Shown here: positions 37,402 to 46,827 of the stretch, in pieces
How the letters are laid out: each line of letters starts with the position of its first letter
How positions within the stretch are numbered: position 1 is the stretch's first letter
NCBI GenBank assembly: GCA_003226295.1
Contig: CP029803.1
Location: forward strand, 2,299,001 to 2,363,000
Length of the DNA: 64,000 nucleotides
Direction: 5' to 3'
Origin: Candidatus Moanabacter tarae
GTDB taxonomy: Bacteria; Verrucomicrobiota; Verrucomicrobiia; Opitutales; UBA2987
Translations under genes and position numbers: made by a program
Notes under the pieces: generated by a model
Databases searched by the model: none
Seen by the model: only the letters and a program-made list of their open reading frames with translations
Told to the model about the DNA's origin: nothing

Positions 37402-38667
37402 ATGGCAGAAGAATTTACTGGAAACTGTTTAGTAGCGCAGTCGGGAGGACCCACTTCGGTGATTAATGCAACCCTAGTCGGTGTCATAAGCGAAGCGCTG
37501 AACTACGAATGCATCGAGGAGATTTATGGTGGACTCAATGGAGTCCGAGGGATTCTCAATGAAGATTTTGTCGACTTGGCGGCTGAGTCGCAACAGACTA
37601 TAAGGGCTCTGCGCTACACACCTGCCTCCGCCCTTGGCACTTGTCGCTATCGGTTGAATAAAACTCAGGATATCGAGCGTATAGTTCAGGTGTTTGAAGC
37701 TCACAACATCCGCTATTTTTTCTATGTTGGGGGAAACGACTCCCAGGAAACCGCGGGCAAGATCTCAGATCTAGCGCGAAGTCAAGGCTACGAATTACGC
37801 GTCATCGGAATTCCTAAGACGGTGGACAACGATCTTGTTGGTACTGACCATTGCCCGGGGTACGGCAGCGTAGCGAAATACGTAGCGACAACAGTCCGTG
37901 AGATAGCTTGCGACCATGAGTCCATGGGACACGGAGATTTGGTATCGATCCTTGAAGTTATGGGACGAAATGCGGGCTGGATTGCGGCCAGCGCAGCTCT
38001 TGCCAAGAGAAGAGACCGACCCAGCGATCCGCCCCACCTAATCTACCTGCCCGAGGTGGCGTTTTCGGTCGAGAAATTCCTTGATGACGTACAAAGGGTC
38101 TTAAGTCGGGAGCGATATTGCCTTGTAGTTGTGGGAGAAGGGTTGGTGGACAAGGATGGAAACTATATCGCGACCACAGGCGGTGAGTTCGATTCCTTTG
38201 GTAACGCCCAACTGGGAGGGGCCGGAGATTTCTTACATAATCTTGCGGAGAAAAACCTCGGGATTAAAGTACGCTCTGCGAAACTGGGGATCACTCAACG
38301 GGCAGCAGCTCACTGTTCCTCAAAAATGGACAATGATGAGGCCTTTCTCGCAGGGGAAGCCGCAGTTAAAGAAGCGGTTGTTAACGGGAAGAGTGATATG
38401 ATGGTTACTCTCCTGAGAGGAGACGACGAGCAATACACAAGTGAAACGGGTTTATGTAGCCTTTCCGAAGTTGCTAATGGGGCGAAGTCCATCCCGGTTT
38501 CCTGGATAAACGAGGATGGCGTAAGCATGAACTTTCAATTTATAAAATACGCCACTCCGCTTATTCAAGGCGAGGTACCAGTTCCGTACGACAACGGAGT
38601 ACCAATCTACAGCCAGCTGAGTAAAATTCGGGTCGATAAGCTTTTGGGTTCTTATAATATCGAATAA
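37402..38667 (+). CDS. pfp: pyrophosphate-dependent 6-phosphofructokinase
   Basis: Phosphorylates fructose 6-phosphate using pyrophosphate, reversibly. VAQSGGPTSVINATLVGVI is the N-terminal phosphate loop, FYVGGNDSQETAGKI carries the GGNDS form (Asp in place of the ATP-type Gly), and GIPKTVDNDLVGTDHCPGYGS has the Lys typical of PPi enzymes in place of PxTIDND with Gly. VGEGLVDKDG and GITQRAAAHCS follow. The 421-residue length fits the PPi group. A GAAGAAAT-like site precedes the ATG. Confidence 0.9.
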   Translation: MAEEFTGNCLVAQSGGPTSVINATLVGVISEALNYECIEEIYGGLNGVRGILNEDFVDLAAESQQTIRALRYTPASALGTCRYRLNKTQDIERIVQVFEAHNIRYFFYVGGNDSQETAGKISDLARSQGYELRVIGIPKTVDNDLVGTDHCPGYGSVAKYVATTVREIACDHESMGHGDLVSILEVMGRNAGWIAASAALAKRRDRPSDPPHLIYLPEVAFSVEKFLDDVQRVLSRERYCLVVVGEGLVDKDGNYIATTGGEFDSFGNAQLGGAGDFLHNLAEKNLGIKVRSAKLGITQRAAAHCSSKMDNDEAFLAGEAAVKEAVVNGKSDMMVTLLRGDDEQYTSETGLCSLSEVANGAKSIPVSWINEDGVSMNFQFIKYATPLIQGEVPVPYDNGVPIYSQLSKIRVDKLLGSYNIE

Positions 38668-38849
38668 GAACTTGTGCGCTGCACATGCGGGCTCAATTAG
38701 AGGTAGTACTACAAGTTACTCAATTTGTGTAGCGGGGACACCCGGGAGAGTCAAAATAAGACGTTTCTACCAAGCTAATTTCAGGTACTCATTACCCAAT
38801 TAGTTCGCAGTCGGTTTCAAGGATGTCGCGGATATGATGTTTATTGAAG

Positions 38850-38927
38850 TGGCGTCCCGTAGGGGATTTGAACCCCTGTTGCAGGGATGAGAACCCTGTG
38901 TCCTAGGCCTGGCTAGACGAACGGGAC
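38850..38927 (-). tRNA. tRNA-Glu (anticodon CTC)
   Basis: Minus-strand tRNA starting GTCCCGTTCGTCTAG. The acceptor stem GTCCCGT/ACGGGAC is perfect, the anticodon stem CAGGG/CCCTG encloses TTCTCAT (anticodon CTC), the T arm contains GGTTCAAATCC, the discriminator is G and CCA is encoded (38850-38852). It differs at only four positions from the tRNA-Glu at 39976-40053. Confidence 0.96.
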
Positions 38928-39054
38928 AATGCAAATGCTAAGAAAGGACACACAGCCTAAATTTCCGTGAAGAGCTGTCAATAGCCCGTAGAGCCCTTCT
39001 TCTTGTTTGTTCCATATTACTCAGGAGATCAAGATGCTTGTGACATCCTCCCGG

Positions 39055-39966
39055 TTAGTTTTTATGTTCATTCAGGAGATGCTTCAAAACTGCCACATCT
39101 CTGGTTGGGAGTTGGCAAGTATAGTTTTCGCAAAAGTAGGTAGTGGTACTGTCTTGCGTCGGCTTTATGTTTGTAAAAAACCCCAAGTTTCGGCTGAGGT
39201 ATTCTTGGCCACTAGCTCCATCAGCAAGGAGAACAACCTTATTCGGAATGTAGTGGTGGAATATTTCTTTCAACATTAAGCTTGTCTTCTCGCCTTTGGC
39301 TCGACCGGCCAGGATGATTTGAGGTGGAGTATCGAATCCTCCTTCTTTTGAGTCAAAGGTGGCTGCGTATTGAGAGTAGGCAAATTCGAGAATATTGAGG
39401 TCTGGAATTTGTTCGTTGATTGAGGTCGGAAGGGCGCTCTTCCGTAAAGCCTGCACCATTCCCTCAGCCTGCGCCTCGAGGTCTCCGCGGTGTGATTCCC
39501 AGAGTGTAGCGACTTGATTCAGGACAACAGGAAAGCCGGGTTTCCCCCAACGGTTCTCAGGAGGGAAGTAGTTTCCTCCCAAGACCAGCTTGAGATCTGG
39601 TGTGAGCCAGACCTTCATGGGCCAGCCCCCGCTCCCCGTGGTGGCTTGGACGAATCGCATATAAATACTATCAATATCCGGACGTTCCTCTCGATCCACT
39701 TTTATGTTGATGAAATGCCGATTCATAAGGCTAGCGGTTTCTGAGTCCTCAAAAGCCTCCTCTCCCCAAGGATACCAGTCAACCGGATTGAAAGCGTGTT
39801 GAAGTAGGTAGGGTGACTTTTCGCGGATCAGCCGGTTAGCGACAACTTGGCTATCACTCCCTTCCAGTACGCCGCTGGCGTGTTGCACAAGGAATGCAAG
39901 GGCAAGGATCCACACTTGATGTGAGGAGATCACAGAATTCGGGGTGGGGTTGACCTCCGGATCCAT
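39055..39966 (-). pseudogene. DUF255/YyaL-type thioredoxin-domain gene with two in-frame internal deletions
   Basis: The N-terminus after a signal-like segment reads [29 protein letters not shown], exactly the DUF255 (SPATA20/YyaL) start. It then jumps to [25 protein letters not shown]. Homologues have about 30 residues between these, including the CHWCH redox motif, which is therefore missing (junction near 39753). A second jump from [11 protein letters not shown] to IILAGRAKG (junction near 39330) removes the several-hundred-residue alpha/alpha barrel, leaving only the normal C-terminus ([21 protein letters not shown]). The family is about 650-700 residues; this is 303. The frame is intact, so a product could be made, but without redox cysteines. 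It starts 9 bp after tRNA-Glu on the same strand. Confidence 0.75.
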
Positions 39967-39975
39967 AGTGGAAAG

Positions 39976-40053
39976 TGGCGTCCCGTAGGGGATTTGAACC
40001 CCTGTTACAGGGATGAAAACCCTGTGTCCTGGACCTGGCTAGACGAACGGGAC
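39976..40053 (-). tRNA. tRNA-Glu (anticodon TTC)
   Basis: Minus-strand tRNA starting GTCCCGTTCGTCTAG, acceptor GTCCCGT/ACGGGAC, anticodon stem CAGGG/CCCTG around TTTTCAT (anticodon TTC), T arm GGTTCAAATCC, discriminator G and encoded CCA (39976-39978). A CATAAT hexamer about 23 bp upstream (plus-strand ATTATG, 40076-40081) is a plausible -10. It is followed directly by the deleted DUF255 gene. Confidence 0.96.
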
Positions 40054-40290
40054 CCAGAAACAAGAAGACTAAAGAATTATGTCCACTCAATTACGGCGCA
40101 ATAAGAAAATGATGTGGATAGGATTCTAATGTCGCTTGACAAGGAGAGAGGAAGACATTTGCTTTCGTCTTCTTCCGCAGTGCAGAAAGGGCTCGATCAG
40201 GTTGACCTTGCTGGGTTGGCCCGGCTTTATTCGCCGGACCCATTCGGCCGTCGGGGTCATAGCAGATCCGAGTTTTAGTACCTAGATTAG

Positions 40291-40425
40291 ATGAAGCCAA
40301 CTTATAGACCCTCAAAGATTCGTCGGAAACGGAAATTCGGCTTTAGAGCTCGCCGGGCAACGCGGGGCGGCCGAAAGATTTTGGCGAACCGCCGCAGTAA
40401 GGGACGAAAGCGGCTCTCCGCCTAG
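40291..40425 (+). CDS. rpmH: 50S ribosomal protein L34
   Basis: A 44-residue highly basic protein beginning [18 protein letters not shown] and ending GRKRLSA, which is L34 along its full length. It precedes rnpA on the same strand by about 140 bp, the near-universal bacterial order. The start ATG is fixed by the family. The gene is short and easily missed. Confidence 0.96.
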   Translation: MKPTYRPSKIRRKRKFGFRARRATRGGRKILANRRSKGRKRLSA

Positions 40426-40567
40426 CAATTGGCTGGGTGTTGTTTCCCTCTCTTCAGTACTGTTAACAGTGTACCCAGTAAACAACTCCAACATTGGATC
40501 GTAAGTTTATGTCCACAGATCACGCCCAACTCTATTCAACGGTCTTCTTAGACGAACAGCCGCTGTA

Positions 40568-40954
40568 ATGCGCCAACGTCTGACGGGCCGAGAGCGCCTC
40601 AATCGGCAGATCGATTTTGCTGCAGTAAAGCAATTGGGGAAAAAGATCGATTGTGGGCCCTTTGTCGTGCAGATTCAGGTTATTCCGGATCCGATTGGTC
40701 ACCCGCCAATCCGTCGTATAGGAGTAATTGCGTCCAAAAGAATGGGATCGGCGGTGAGGCGAAACCGGGCCAAGCGACTGATGCGGGAACTCTTTCGGAC
40801 GAATCAGGAGATTTTGCCTCAAAGAGTCGATGTTGTGATGATTGCGCGCAGAACTATTGTCAATTTTGCATATGAAGAGTTGCAGATCCGTTATTTGCAG
40901 GCTTGTCAACGCCTTACCCCTTTGAATATTAGCGGGGGTGAACCTGTCGAATGA
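40568..40954 (+). CDS. rnpA: ribonuclease P protein component
   Basis: Protein subunit of RNase P that assists 5' maturation of tRNA. It starts RLTGRERLNRQIDFAAV and carries the RNA-binding signature in RRIGVIASKRMGSAVRRNRAKRLMRELFR (about residues 50-78). Length and position after rpmH agree with the family. It is followed by yidD after 37 bp. Confidence 0.94.
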   Translation: MRQRLTGRERLNRQIDFAAVKQLGKKIDCGPFVVQIQVIPDPIGHPPIRRIGVIASKRMGSAVRRNRAKRLMRELFRTNQEILPQRVDVVMIARRTIVNFAYEELQIRYLQACQRLTPLNISGGEPVE

Positions 40955-40991
40955 ACTTGAAAACTTTTAATAACCCTGAGGCTCTAAATTA

Positions 40992-41351
40992 ATGGTCCGC
41001 TTTTTTGAAAAGTGCAGGTCCAGCCCAATTCCGAAGATTCGGGGTCGGAATCTGCTTTTACTGATGGGGCGGTGGGCAGCTTGGTTAGTTAGGGGTTACC
41101 AGATCCTACTGTCACCCCTCAAACAGGGACTCCTGGGTCCCCAGGCCGCGTGCCGCTTTCATCCTAGTTGTTCACAGTACGCACTTGTTAGTCTCCGGCG
41201 ATTTGGCCTTGGTCTTGGAGCCTGGTTGGTCGTTAAGCGTATTTCGAAATGCCATCCTTTTAATGATGGTGGATTCGATCCGGTGCCGGGAGGAGATTCC
41301 GAAGATAAAAGAGCTGAAACCGAAGACCGCTCCGAGCCTTCGCTTTTCTAA
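40992..41351 (+). CDS. yidD: membrane protein insertion efficiency factor YidD
   Basis: Small membrane-associated protein aiding YidC. The core [41 protein letters not shown] with the two conserved cysteines, and [19 protein letters not shown], are diagnostic. About 25 N-terminal residues before the core and a charged C-terminal tail are longer than in E. coli. It ends two bases before yidC, indicating translational coupling. Confidence 0.93.
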   Translation: MVRFFEKCRSSPIPKIRGRNLLLLMGRWAAWLVRGYQILLSPLKQGLLGPQAACRFHPSCSQYALVSLRRFGLGLGAWLVVKRISKCHPFNDGGFDPVPGGDSEDKRAETEDRSEPSLF

Positions 41352-41353
41352 TA

Positions 41354-43168
41354 ATGGATAGAATCTATACGATTTTGGGGCTTCTACTTATCGTTACCGC
41401 GGCAGCATTTTTGTTCCTGCAGCCACCGGTTTCGGACAGAGACCGATCGGTCCCTCTCGATCCCATAGGTGAGATCGGGAAGATGCAGGAAAACTTCGGA
41501 TCAATCGAGACCGACAGTGAAGATCAAATAGAAAAAGAACAGAAGTCCAATTTCGTTCCGACCACAGATTCATTAGTTAGAATTCAAAGCCCTACCTCTA
41601 GCCCGGAGTTGGAAGTTTTGGAAGAGATTTACGTCCTCGAGAATTCTTTTATCCGGGTAGAGTTTACAAATCGGGGAGGGGCAATCAGGCAGGTAACTTT
41701 GAAGAAACACCAGGCGGTACAGGGTGAGCTGCGACCTTATGTCTTTAATGAGGGCAGTGACTTGCCTGCTTTAGGGATAAGTCGATTGCGAGAAGATGGA
41801 TCGCTTGAACAGTACGCTCCTACTTACAAGCTCCTTCGGCTGGAAAATTCAGCGATCGAATTTCACCGCGAATTGCACTCTGGAATCGAGTTATTTCGTC
41901 GTTTCGAACTATCCCAGGCTACACAAGGCGCGGCCCCTTACATTCTTAATCATGTTTCCCGGTTTGAAAATCGGTCCGGTAGTATCTTCAATATTGACAA
42001 AATCTTCGTTAATGTCGGCACCGCACCGCCGACACTTTCTGATCCTTCCGGGTACATTCTCAATTTTTCGTATTATCACCCCGAGGATTTCGAGAGCATA
42101 AACGTCAGCAAGTTCAAAGGGAGTCGAGGGTTCTTTGGGTTTTTTGCCAAGGATCCGGTCAGTTCAAAAAGGGATCCGGTGCAAACCATTTGGGCTGCAA
42201 CAACAAATCAATTTTTTACATCCATTTTGACACCTCAAAATCCTGGCAACGGGATCCTTGCCGAGCCCTCATTTCTCCCTTCCGAATACGAAAGAGGTCC
42301 TCTTCGAACCGGGGTCACTGGTAATATCGAATTCGATCTGCCGACGATAAAGCCGAATTCAGACTTGGAGTTGAATTTCCAGTACTATGTGGGACCTAAA
42401 GAATACGGGCGCCTCAGCAAGTTGGAACAGAAACAAGATCTGGTAATGCAGTTCGGCTTCTTTGGACCCATTGGTAAAGCAATGCTCCACCTTATGCTTT
42501 GGCTCCACGATTGGGTGGGTAACTACGGACTGGCGATTATTTTGATGACGGTGATTATCCGTCTTCTCATGTGGCCGCTTACAGCTAAAGCAACCCAAAC
42601 GACTAAGCGGATGCAGCAACTTCAGGGGCCTTTGCAAGCGTTAAGAGAGAAATACAAGGATAATCAGGAGAAACTGAACAAGGAGATGATGAAGATGTGG
42701 AAGGAGCATGGGGTTAATCCTTTCGCCGGTTGTCTTCCTGTCTTCGTTCAACTTCCCATATTTTTTGCCCTTTTTCAAATGTTGCGGAGCGCTTCGGAGT
42801 TAAGGTTTGCTAGCTTCCTCTGGATTCGGGATCTTTCCATGCCTGACACGATTGCGACGATTGCAGGATTTCCTCTCAATCCTTTGCCGTTAGCGATGAC
42901 TGCCAGCATGTATTACTTGATGCGAATGACGCCAATGAATATGGAGCCAGTACAGCAGAAGATTTACCGATTGTTACCTTTGGTCTTCATAGTTTTCTTT
43001 TATACGTTTTCTGCCGGCCTTACCCTCTATTGGACAATGTCAAACTGCTTCTCCATTTTACAGCAGTATTTAACAAATCGAAAAAAGGATCCTGAACCGC
43101 CTCAGACGGTTACGTCTCCTACCAATCCCAAGAGAAAAGGGAAAAGGATGAAGCGCAGGGACGGATAA
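41354..43168 (+). CDS. yidC: membrane protein insertase YidC
   Basis: Inner-membrane insertase and chaperone. An N-terminal helix (YTILGLLLIVTAAAFLFLQPP) is followed by a large periplasmic beta domain (about residues 90-350) as in Gram-negative YidC. The conserved five-helix core begins at NYGLAIILMTVIIRLLMWPLTAKATQTTKRMQQLQ, has the MWKEHGVNPFAGCLPVFVQLPIFFALF loop and ends in a basic tail. The 604-residue length is typical of Gram-negative forms. It is followed by yebC after 11 bp. Confidence 0.96.
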   Translation: MDRIYTILGLLLIVTAAAFLFLQPPVSDRDRSVPLDPIGEIGKMQENFGSIETDSEDQIEKEQKSNFVPTTDSLVRIQSPTSSPELEVLEEIYVLENSFIRVEFTNRGGAIRQVTLKKHQAVQGELRPYVFNEGSDLPALGISRLREDGSLEQYAPTYKLLRLENSAIEFHRELHSGIELFRRFELSQATQGAAPYILNHVSRFENRSGSIFNIDKIFVNVGTAPPTLSDPSGYILNFSYYHPEDFESINVSKFKGSRGFFGFFAKDPVSSKRDPVQTIWAATTNQFFTSILTPQNPGNGILAEPSFLPSEYERGPLRTGVTGNIEFDLPTIKPNSDLELNFQYYVGPKEYGRLSKLEQKQDLVMQFGFFGPIGKAMLHLMLWLHDWVGNYGLAIILMTVIIRLLMWPLTAKATQTTKRMQQLQGPLQALREKYKDNQEKLNKEMMKMWKEHGVNPFAGCLPVFVQLPIFFALFQMLRSASELRFASFLWIRDLSMPDTIATIAGFPLNPLPLAMTASMYYLMRMTPMNMEPVQQKIYRLLPLVFIVFFYTFSAGLTLYWTMSNCFSILQQYLTNRKKDPEPPQTVTSPTNPKRKGKRMKRRDG

Positions 43169-43179
43169 TTTGTTTTACG

Positions 43180-43932
43180 ATGTCCGGTCACAGTAAATGG
43201 GCGACTACTAGACGCCATAAGGCGGTTGTCGATGCAAAGCGAGGAAAGCTGTTCAGCGTCCTTGCCAAAGAGCTTACCTTGGCTGCCCGGGGAAGTGGGG
43301 GAAACCCGGAATTCAACCCCCGGCTTCGTACTCTTCTGAACAAGGCTAAGACTGCAAACATGCCCAGCGAAAATATCGATCGGGCAGTGAAAAAGGGGAC
43401 AGGAGAGCTCCCTGGCATGACATTCGAAGAACTTACTTATGAGGGATACGGCCCGGGTGGAGTGGGGCTGATAGTTGAGGTGGCAACGGACAATAAAAAT
43501 CGGAGTGCCTCTGCGGTTCGTAGCACGTTTACTAAGGCAGGCGGGAACCTGGCAGGGACCGGAGCGCTAGCGTTTAATTTTCAAAAGCAGGGTCAGTTTC
43601 TGATCGGCTTGGAAAAAACAAATGAGGATAATCTTATGGAGGCGGTTCTCGACTATGGAGCCGAAGACATTCGAGCCGAAGAGGATCACTTCGAGGTGTT
43701 GTGCCCAATAGGGGATTTCGACTCGGTTGCCCAAGCACTCGAAAGGGCCGGAATTGAGTCGGAATCATCTGAATTGGCCTGGGTTCCCAATTCCTTAATT
43801 TCTGTTGGTGATGGCGACACTGCTAAAAAGGTTCTTCGTCTCATAGAGGAACTCGAAGAACTGGAAGATGTCCAGCACGTCTATGCAAACTACGATATTG
43901 ACGACAGCATCCTGGGAGAATCACGGAATTAA
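43180..43932 (+). CDS. yebC: YebC/PmpR-family regulator or translation factor
   Basis: Three-domain TACO1/YebC-type protein. MSGHSKWATTRRHKAVVDAKRGKLFSVLAKELTLAAR and MPSENIDRAVKKGTGELPG are signature segments, followed by YEGYGPGGVGLIVEVATDNKNRSASAVRSTFTKAGGNL. The family was described as transcriptional regulators and, more recently, as relieving ribosome stalling. It sits 11 bp after yidC, so it is probably co-transcribed with the rpmH-yidC cluster. Confidence 0.93.
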   Translation: MSGHSKWATTRRHKAVVDAKRGKLFSVLAKELTLAARGSGGNPEFNPRLRTLLNKAKTANMPSENIDRAVKKGTGELPGMTFEELTYEGYGPGGVGLIVEVATDNKNRSASAVRSTFTKAGGNLAGTGALAFNFQKQGQFLIGLEKTNEDNLMEAVLDYGAEDIRAEEDHFEVLCPIGDFDSVAQALERAGIESESSELAWVPNSLISVGDGDTAKKVLRLIEELEELEDVQHVYANYDIDDSILGESRN

Positions 43933-43984
43933 ACTTAATGTCCGCGTGGCCTCCGTAGGCGATCTAGCCCCAGATTGATTCTCA

Positions 43985-44647
43985 TCAACCTCCCACAATG
44001 AACAGGATCACAAGGAATGGGAAACGAAGATATTGCACTGCTGTTCCAATGAGAATTCGAAATGGCGAGAGGTTAATCAGCACAAGCATGATTATTAGAC
44101 CATACATTGAGAGCCGGTAGAAACTCTCTTCGCTCATTCCTGTGAGATAACGTAGAAAATGTGATCCATCGAGTGGGGGGATTGGGATGAGATTGAATAC
44201 GATCAGTGCACAGTTGATAGTAATTATAGAATAGATGAGAGGATTGATATTTATGCCCAACCGCGTTAGAATACCCCCCAGGAATGCTGCTCCTAGAGCG
44301 ATGATGGCATTTGAAAACGGCCCTGCCGCAACCACTATCATGTGGTGGCCGGGTCTTCCGCGAAAATGGTTGATATCTACCTGCACGGGTTTCCCCCATC
44401 CGAGCATGAAGAACCCCTGACCGGATACCAGGGGAGAAAAGATATTGAAGAGGGGTATGAGGCCTGTTCCGATGGGGTCGAGATGGGCCAACGGATTGAG
44501 AGTAACCCTGCCTTGAAGCCGGGGAAGATCGTCACCCAATCGGTCGGCGGCGATGGCATGAGCCCATTCGTGGATAGCAATGCTGCTGGCAAGAATCAAA
44601 TAGACAATAAGCCCCTGCCGTAATATTTCGACCGTATCTGGATCCAT
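43985..44647 (-). CDS. site-2-type membrane metalloprotease (M50 family)
   Basis: Compact intramembrane zinc protease. The zinc motif HEWAH is in SSIAIHEWAHAIAADRLGDDLPRLQGRVTLNPLAHLDPIGT (about residues 24-62). The third ligand is the Asp in NLIPIPPLDGSHFLRYL. Four to six hydrophobic helices are visible and there is no PDZ domain, typical of small stand-alone homologues of unknown substrate. The gene converges on yebC. Confidence 0.9.
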   Translation of the reverse strand: MDPDTVEILRQGLIVYLILASSIAIHEWAHAIAADRLGDDLPRLQGRVTLNPLAHLDPIGTGLIPLFNIFSPLVSGQGFFMLGWGKPVQVDINHFRGRPGHHMIVVAAGPFSNAIIALGAAFLGGILTRLGININPLIYSIITINCALIVFNLIPIPPLDGSHFLRYLTGMSEESFYRLSMYGLIIMLVLINLSPFRILIGTAVQYLRFPFLVILFIVGG

Positions 44648-44772
44648 CGTCCACTTACTGTTTTATTACTCTCTGGATGTAAATATGTTTCTAGACTTTA
44701 TTCCAGGGAGATTTTCGGGAATTAGGCTGAATATGGGGGTGCCTGGAGTTTTCCTGAATGCCGGAAATGTTT

Positions 44773-45699
44773 TTATTTGGCGTGATCGATGATTTCCTGG
44801 CGACTTGTTTCCAATGCCGGTGTTTCAACTATTGAGGCCAGATCCAGAGCTTCATCGAATCGCTTCAGCATGAGGAGAACTTTTGCGCGATGCAATCGAA
44901 CTGCGTCTGCTTCTAGGCCAGGGGTAGCTCCTTTTTGAAGATCGGCCCAAAGCAATAGTGCAGCTTCCCAATCTGGGTTCTGGACATCGTAGAATGACTC
45001 AGCGTAACGAAAACGAAAGATGCGGTTATCAGGAGCAAGGCGAGCCGCATTGGCAAAGGTCTGAAGCATGCTTTCTTCGAGTTCGCTTTCACTAAATAAC
45101 CCGAGTGTGAGTATTTTCGATCGAAAGACATGCATAACTTCGCCGAGCTGATAGTAATAGAGGGCGGTTTTAGGACTTAATTCTACGGCTTGAAAGAAAA
45201 ACCCTAATGCCTCTTCAACCTTACCATTTTCTGCCATATAGTTCCCAAGCTGTTGTTTGACTACAGCGATGTTGGGATCGAGCTTATCAGCGTTGAGGAA
45301 CTGAAGAACTGCATGCTCGTATTGGCCGACCTTGTAGAGGAGTTTACCGTAGAGGATATAGGCTATCACTTTATCTGGGTTTTGAAGCAAATACTCCTCG
45401 TAAGAATGTGTTATTTGCTGGAGCTTATTATCAAATTCGGTCTGACTGTAGCTCCCTTCCCTATTTTCGATATCTCCGAAAATCGCCTCTTGTCTTCCGA
45501 TGATATCTCTTAATTTTCGGTCAGCAAAGGATTCAGCCTGAAGATCAGGCGAGGCATCAGGCGATACTGTTAGTATCGTATTTAGCTCTGAACCGTGGCC
45601 GCGGGCGGTAAGCAGGAGAATTGAGAAGTAAACTACTGTCCGAACGATCCAAAATGACCATCTGGATTCATAACGCCCTTTTCGATTCGATCGGGACAC
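44773..45699 (-). CDS. exported TPR-repeat protein
   Basis: An N-terminal hydrophobic segment (WIVRTVVYFSILLLTARG) indicates export or membrane anchoring. The body is made of tetratricopeptide repeats, for example YILYGKLLYKVGQYEHAVLQFLNADKLDPN, VKQQLGNYMAENGKVEEALGFFFQAVELSP and YYYQLGEVM, with a final helical pair near the C-terminus. The start is a GTG. No enzymatic motif is visible; a scaffold role is likely but unproved. Confidence 0.8.
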   Translation of the reverse strand: MSRSNRKGRYESRWSFWIVRTVVYFSILLLTARGHGSELNTILTVSPDASPDLQAESFADRKLRDIIGRQEAIFGDIENREGSYSQTEFDNKLQQITHSYEEYLLQNPDKVIAYILYGKLLYKVGQYEHAVLQFLNADKLDPNIAVVKQQLGNYMAENGKVEEALGFFFQAVELSPKTALYYYQLGEVMHVFRSKILTLGLFSESELEESMLQTFANAARLAPDNRIFRFRYAESFYDVQNPDWEAALLLWADLQKGATPGLEADAVRLHRAKVLLMLKRFDEALDLASIVETPALETSRQEIIDHAK

Positions 45700-45760
45700 A
45701 ACGGTGAAAAAAATAAATTCGATCGTGGCCGAATTAGTGATTTGGCTGAAATAAATCGGC

Positions 45761-45979
45761 CTAGTTTAGGCCGCAGCTGCCTCCAGGAATTTCACAAGTG
45801 GGGCAAGTGGGTGGGACGAAAGATCCGCTTTGGCCCGAATTGCTGCCTGGGGCGAAGCTAGAAAACTGTTTTGCAAGATTCCGACTGTTACACTCGGGAC
45901 ACTTGATTTTGGTCGTTGGGAGAATGAGAAGCTCAAAGCTGTGACTGCAGTTGGAACAACTATATTCAAATATTGGCAT
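45761..45979 (-). CDS. FmdB-family zinc-ribbon protein
   Basis: A 72-residue zinc-ribbon protein starting MPIFEYSCSNCSHSFELL with a second pair CPECNSRNLAKQFSSF, the FmdB pattern. A third pair, CPTC, lies in the Cys-rich tail TCEIPGGSCGLN. Function of the family is unclear; it was first named from a formamidase/amidase regulator. It lies between the TPR gene and the SRAP gene on the same strand. Confidence 0.88.
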   Translation of the reverse strand: MPIFEYSCSNCSHSFELLILPTTKIKCPECNSRNLAKQFSSFAPGSNSGQSGSFVPPTCPTCEIPGGSCGLN

Positions 45980-46017
45980 CTTTTCTGTAACTCTAGATCT
46001 GAATCATTGAGCCTTGT

Positions 46018-46767
46018 TCAATCGTCGTCAAGGTCGGGGAATAGAGAGCCTTGAAGGCATGTTGACTGGGGTTCGGGCCTGACTTCTTTCAGGAGTTCAG
46101 GGCCATCGTTTTTTGGATTGTTGACAAGTTTAGAAACGGGAAAGCGGCTTATCTTTTCCGGACTGATGGGATGAAAAAGGGACTTGAGTCGGGCTCTGCC
46201 CGCTATTGTAGGATCAAGCCACAGATCAAAACTTTTTTCTTCCAGAATCACGGGCATGCGGTGATGAACATCTTGCATGATCTTGTTGGCTGAGGTTGTA
46301 AGAATGGCACAGGTCTCTCGATTTATTCCGGCGGAGTCCTGCCATCGTTCCCATAGCCCAGCCAATGCCATCGGTTCATTGCCCTTTAAGCTGAAAAAAA
46401 AGGGTTGTTTTAGTTTTCCGGAACCTTGGTTTTGCCACTCGTAAAATCCAGTTGCTGGGATAATGCATCGTCGATGGTTAAAAGCCGCGCGGAACGCGGG
46501 CTTATCCGCTACCGACTCCTTCCGAGCGTTAATCATCTTGTAACCAACCTTGAAGGTTGTGGCCCAAGGTGGCACCAATCCCCAGCTTAGGTTCACGCCC
46601 TCCCGTAATCTGTCCTTACATGAAGTTCGAACCGCCGTCACCGTTTGGCCCGGACAAATATTGAACCGTGGCTTAAGTGTTGTTGTAAACTCTTCGCTAG
46701 TTTCCCGGAGAAGGAATCGCTGCGATAACTCAGCTGGTTGTATTGTTAATGCATAGCGGCCACACAT
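46018..46767 (-). CDS. yedK: SOS response-associated peptidase (SRAP / YedK / HMCES family)
   Basis: Protein that crosslinks to abasic sites in single-stranded DNA through Cys2. I chose the ATG at 46767 so the product begins MCGRYALTI, leaving Cys2 at the N-terminus as the chemistry requires; the frame is open six codons further. NARKESVADKPAFRAAFNHRRCIIPATGFYEWQ and HHRMPVIL, holding the active Asn, Glu and His, are clear. The length is normal. It diverges from the aminotransferase gene. Confidence 0.94.
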   Translation of the reverse strand: MCGRYALTIQPAELSQRFLLRETSEEFTTTLKPRFNICPGQTVTAVRTSCKDRLREGVNLSWGLVPPWATTFKVGYKMINARKESVADKPAFRAAFNHRRCIIPATGFYEWQNQGSGKLKQPFFFSLKGNEPMALAGLWERWQDSAGINRETCAILTTSANKIMQDVHHRMPVILEEKSFDLWLDPTIAGRARLKSLFHPISPEKISRFPVSKLVNNPKNDGPELLKEVRPEPQSTCLQGSLFPDLDDD

Positions 46768-46827
46768 TTTGTGTCGAACAATCAAGAATTGTATGCCATA
46801 AGATTTTCAAATTCAAGATCTCCTGTG

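Noticed and set aside
40136-40164. TTGACA upstream of rpmH as a promoter
   Set aside because: The -35 is perfect, but the hexamer at the right spacing (TTGCTT) is a poor -10, so it is not listed as a feature.
38668-40290. Integrated element between the tRNA-Glu genes
   Set aside because: Only the damaged DUF255 gene lies between them; there is no integrase, phage gene or att-like direct repeat apart from the tRNAs themselves.
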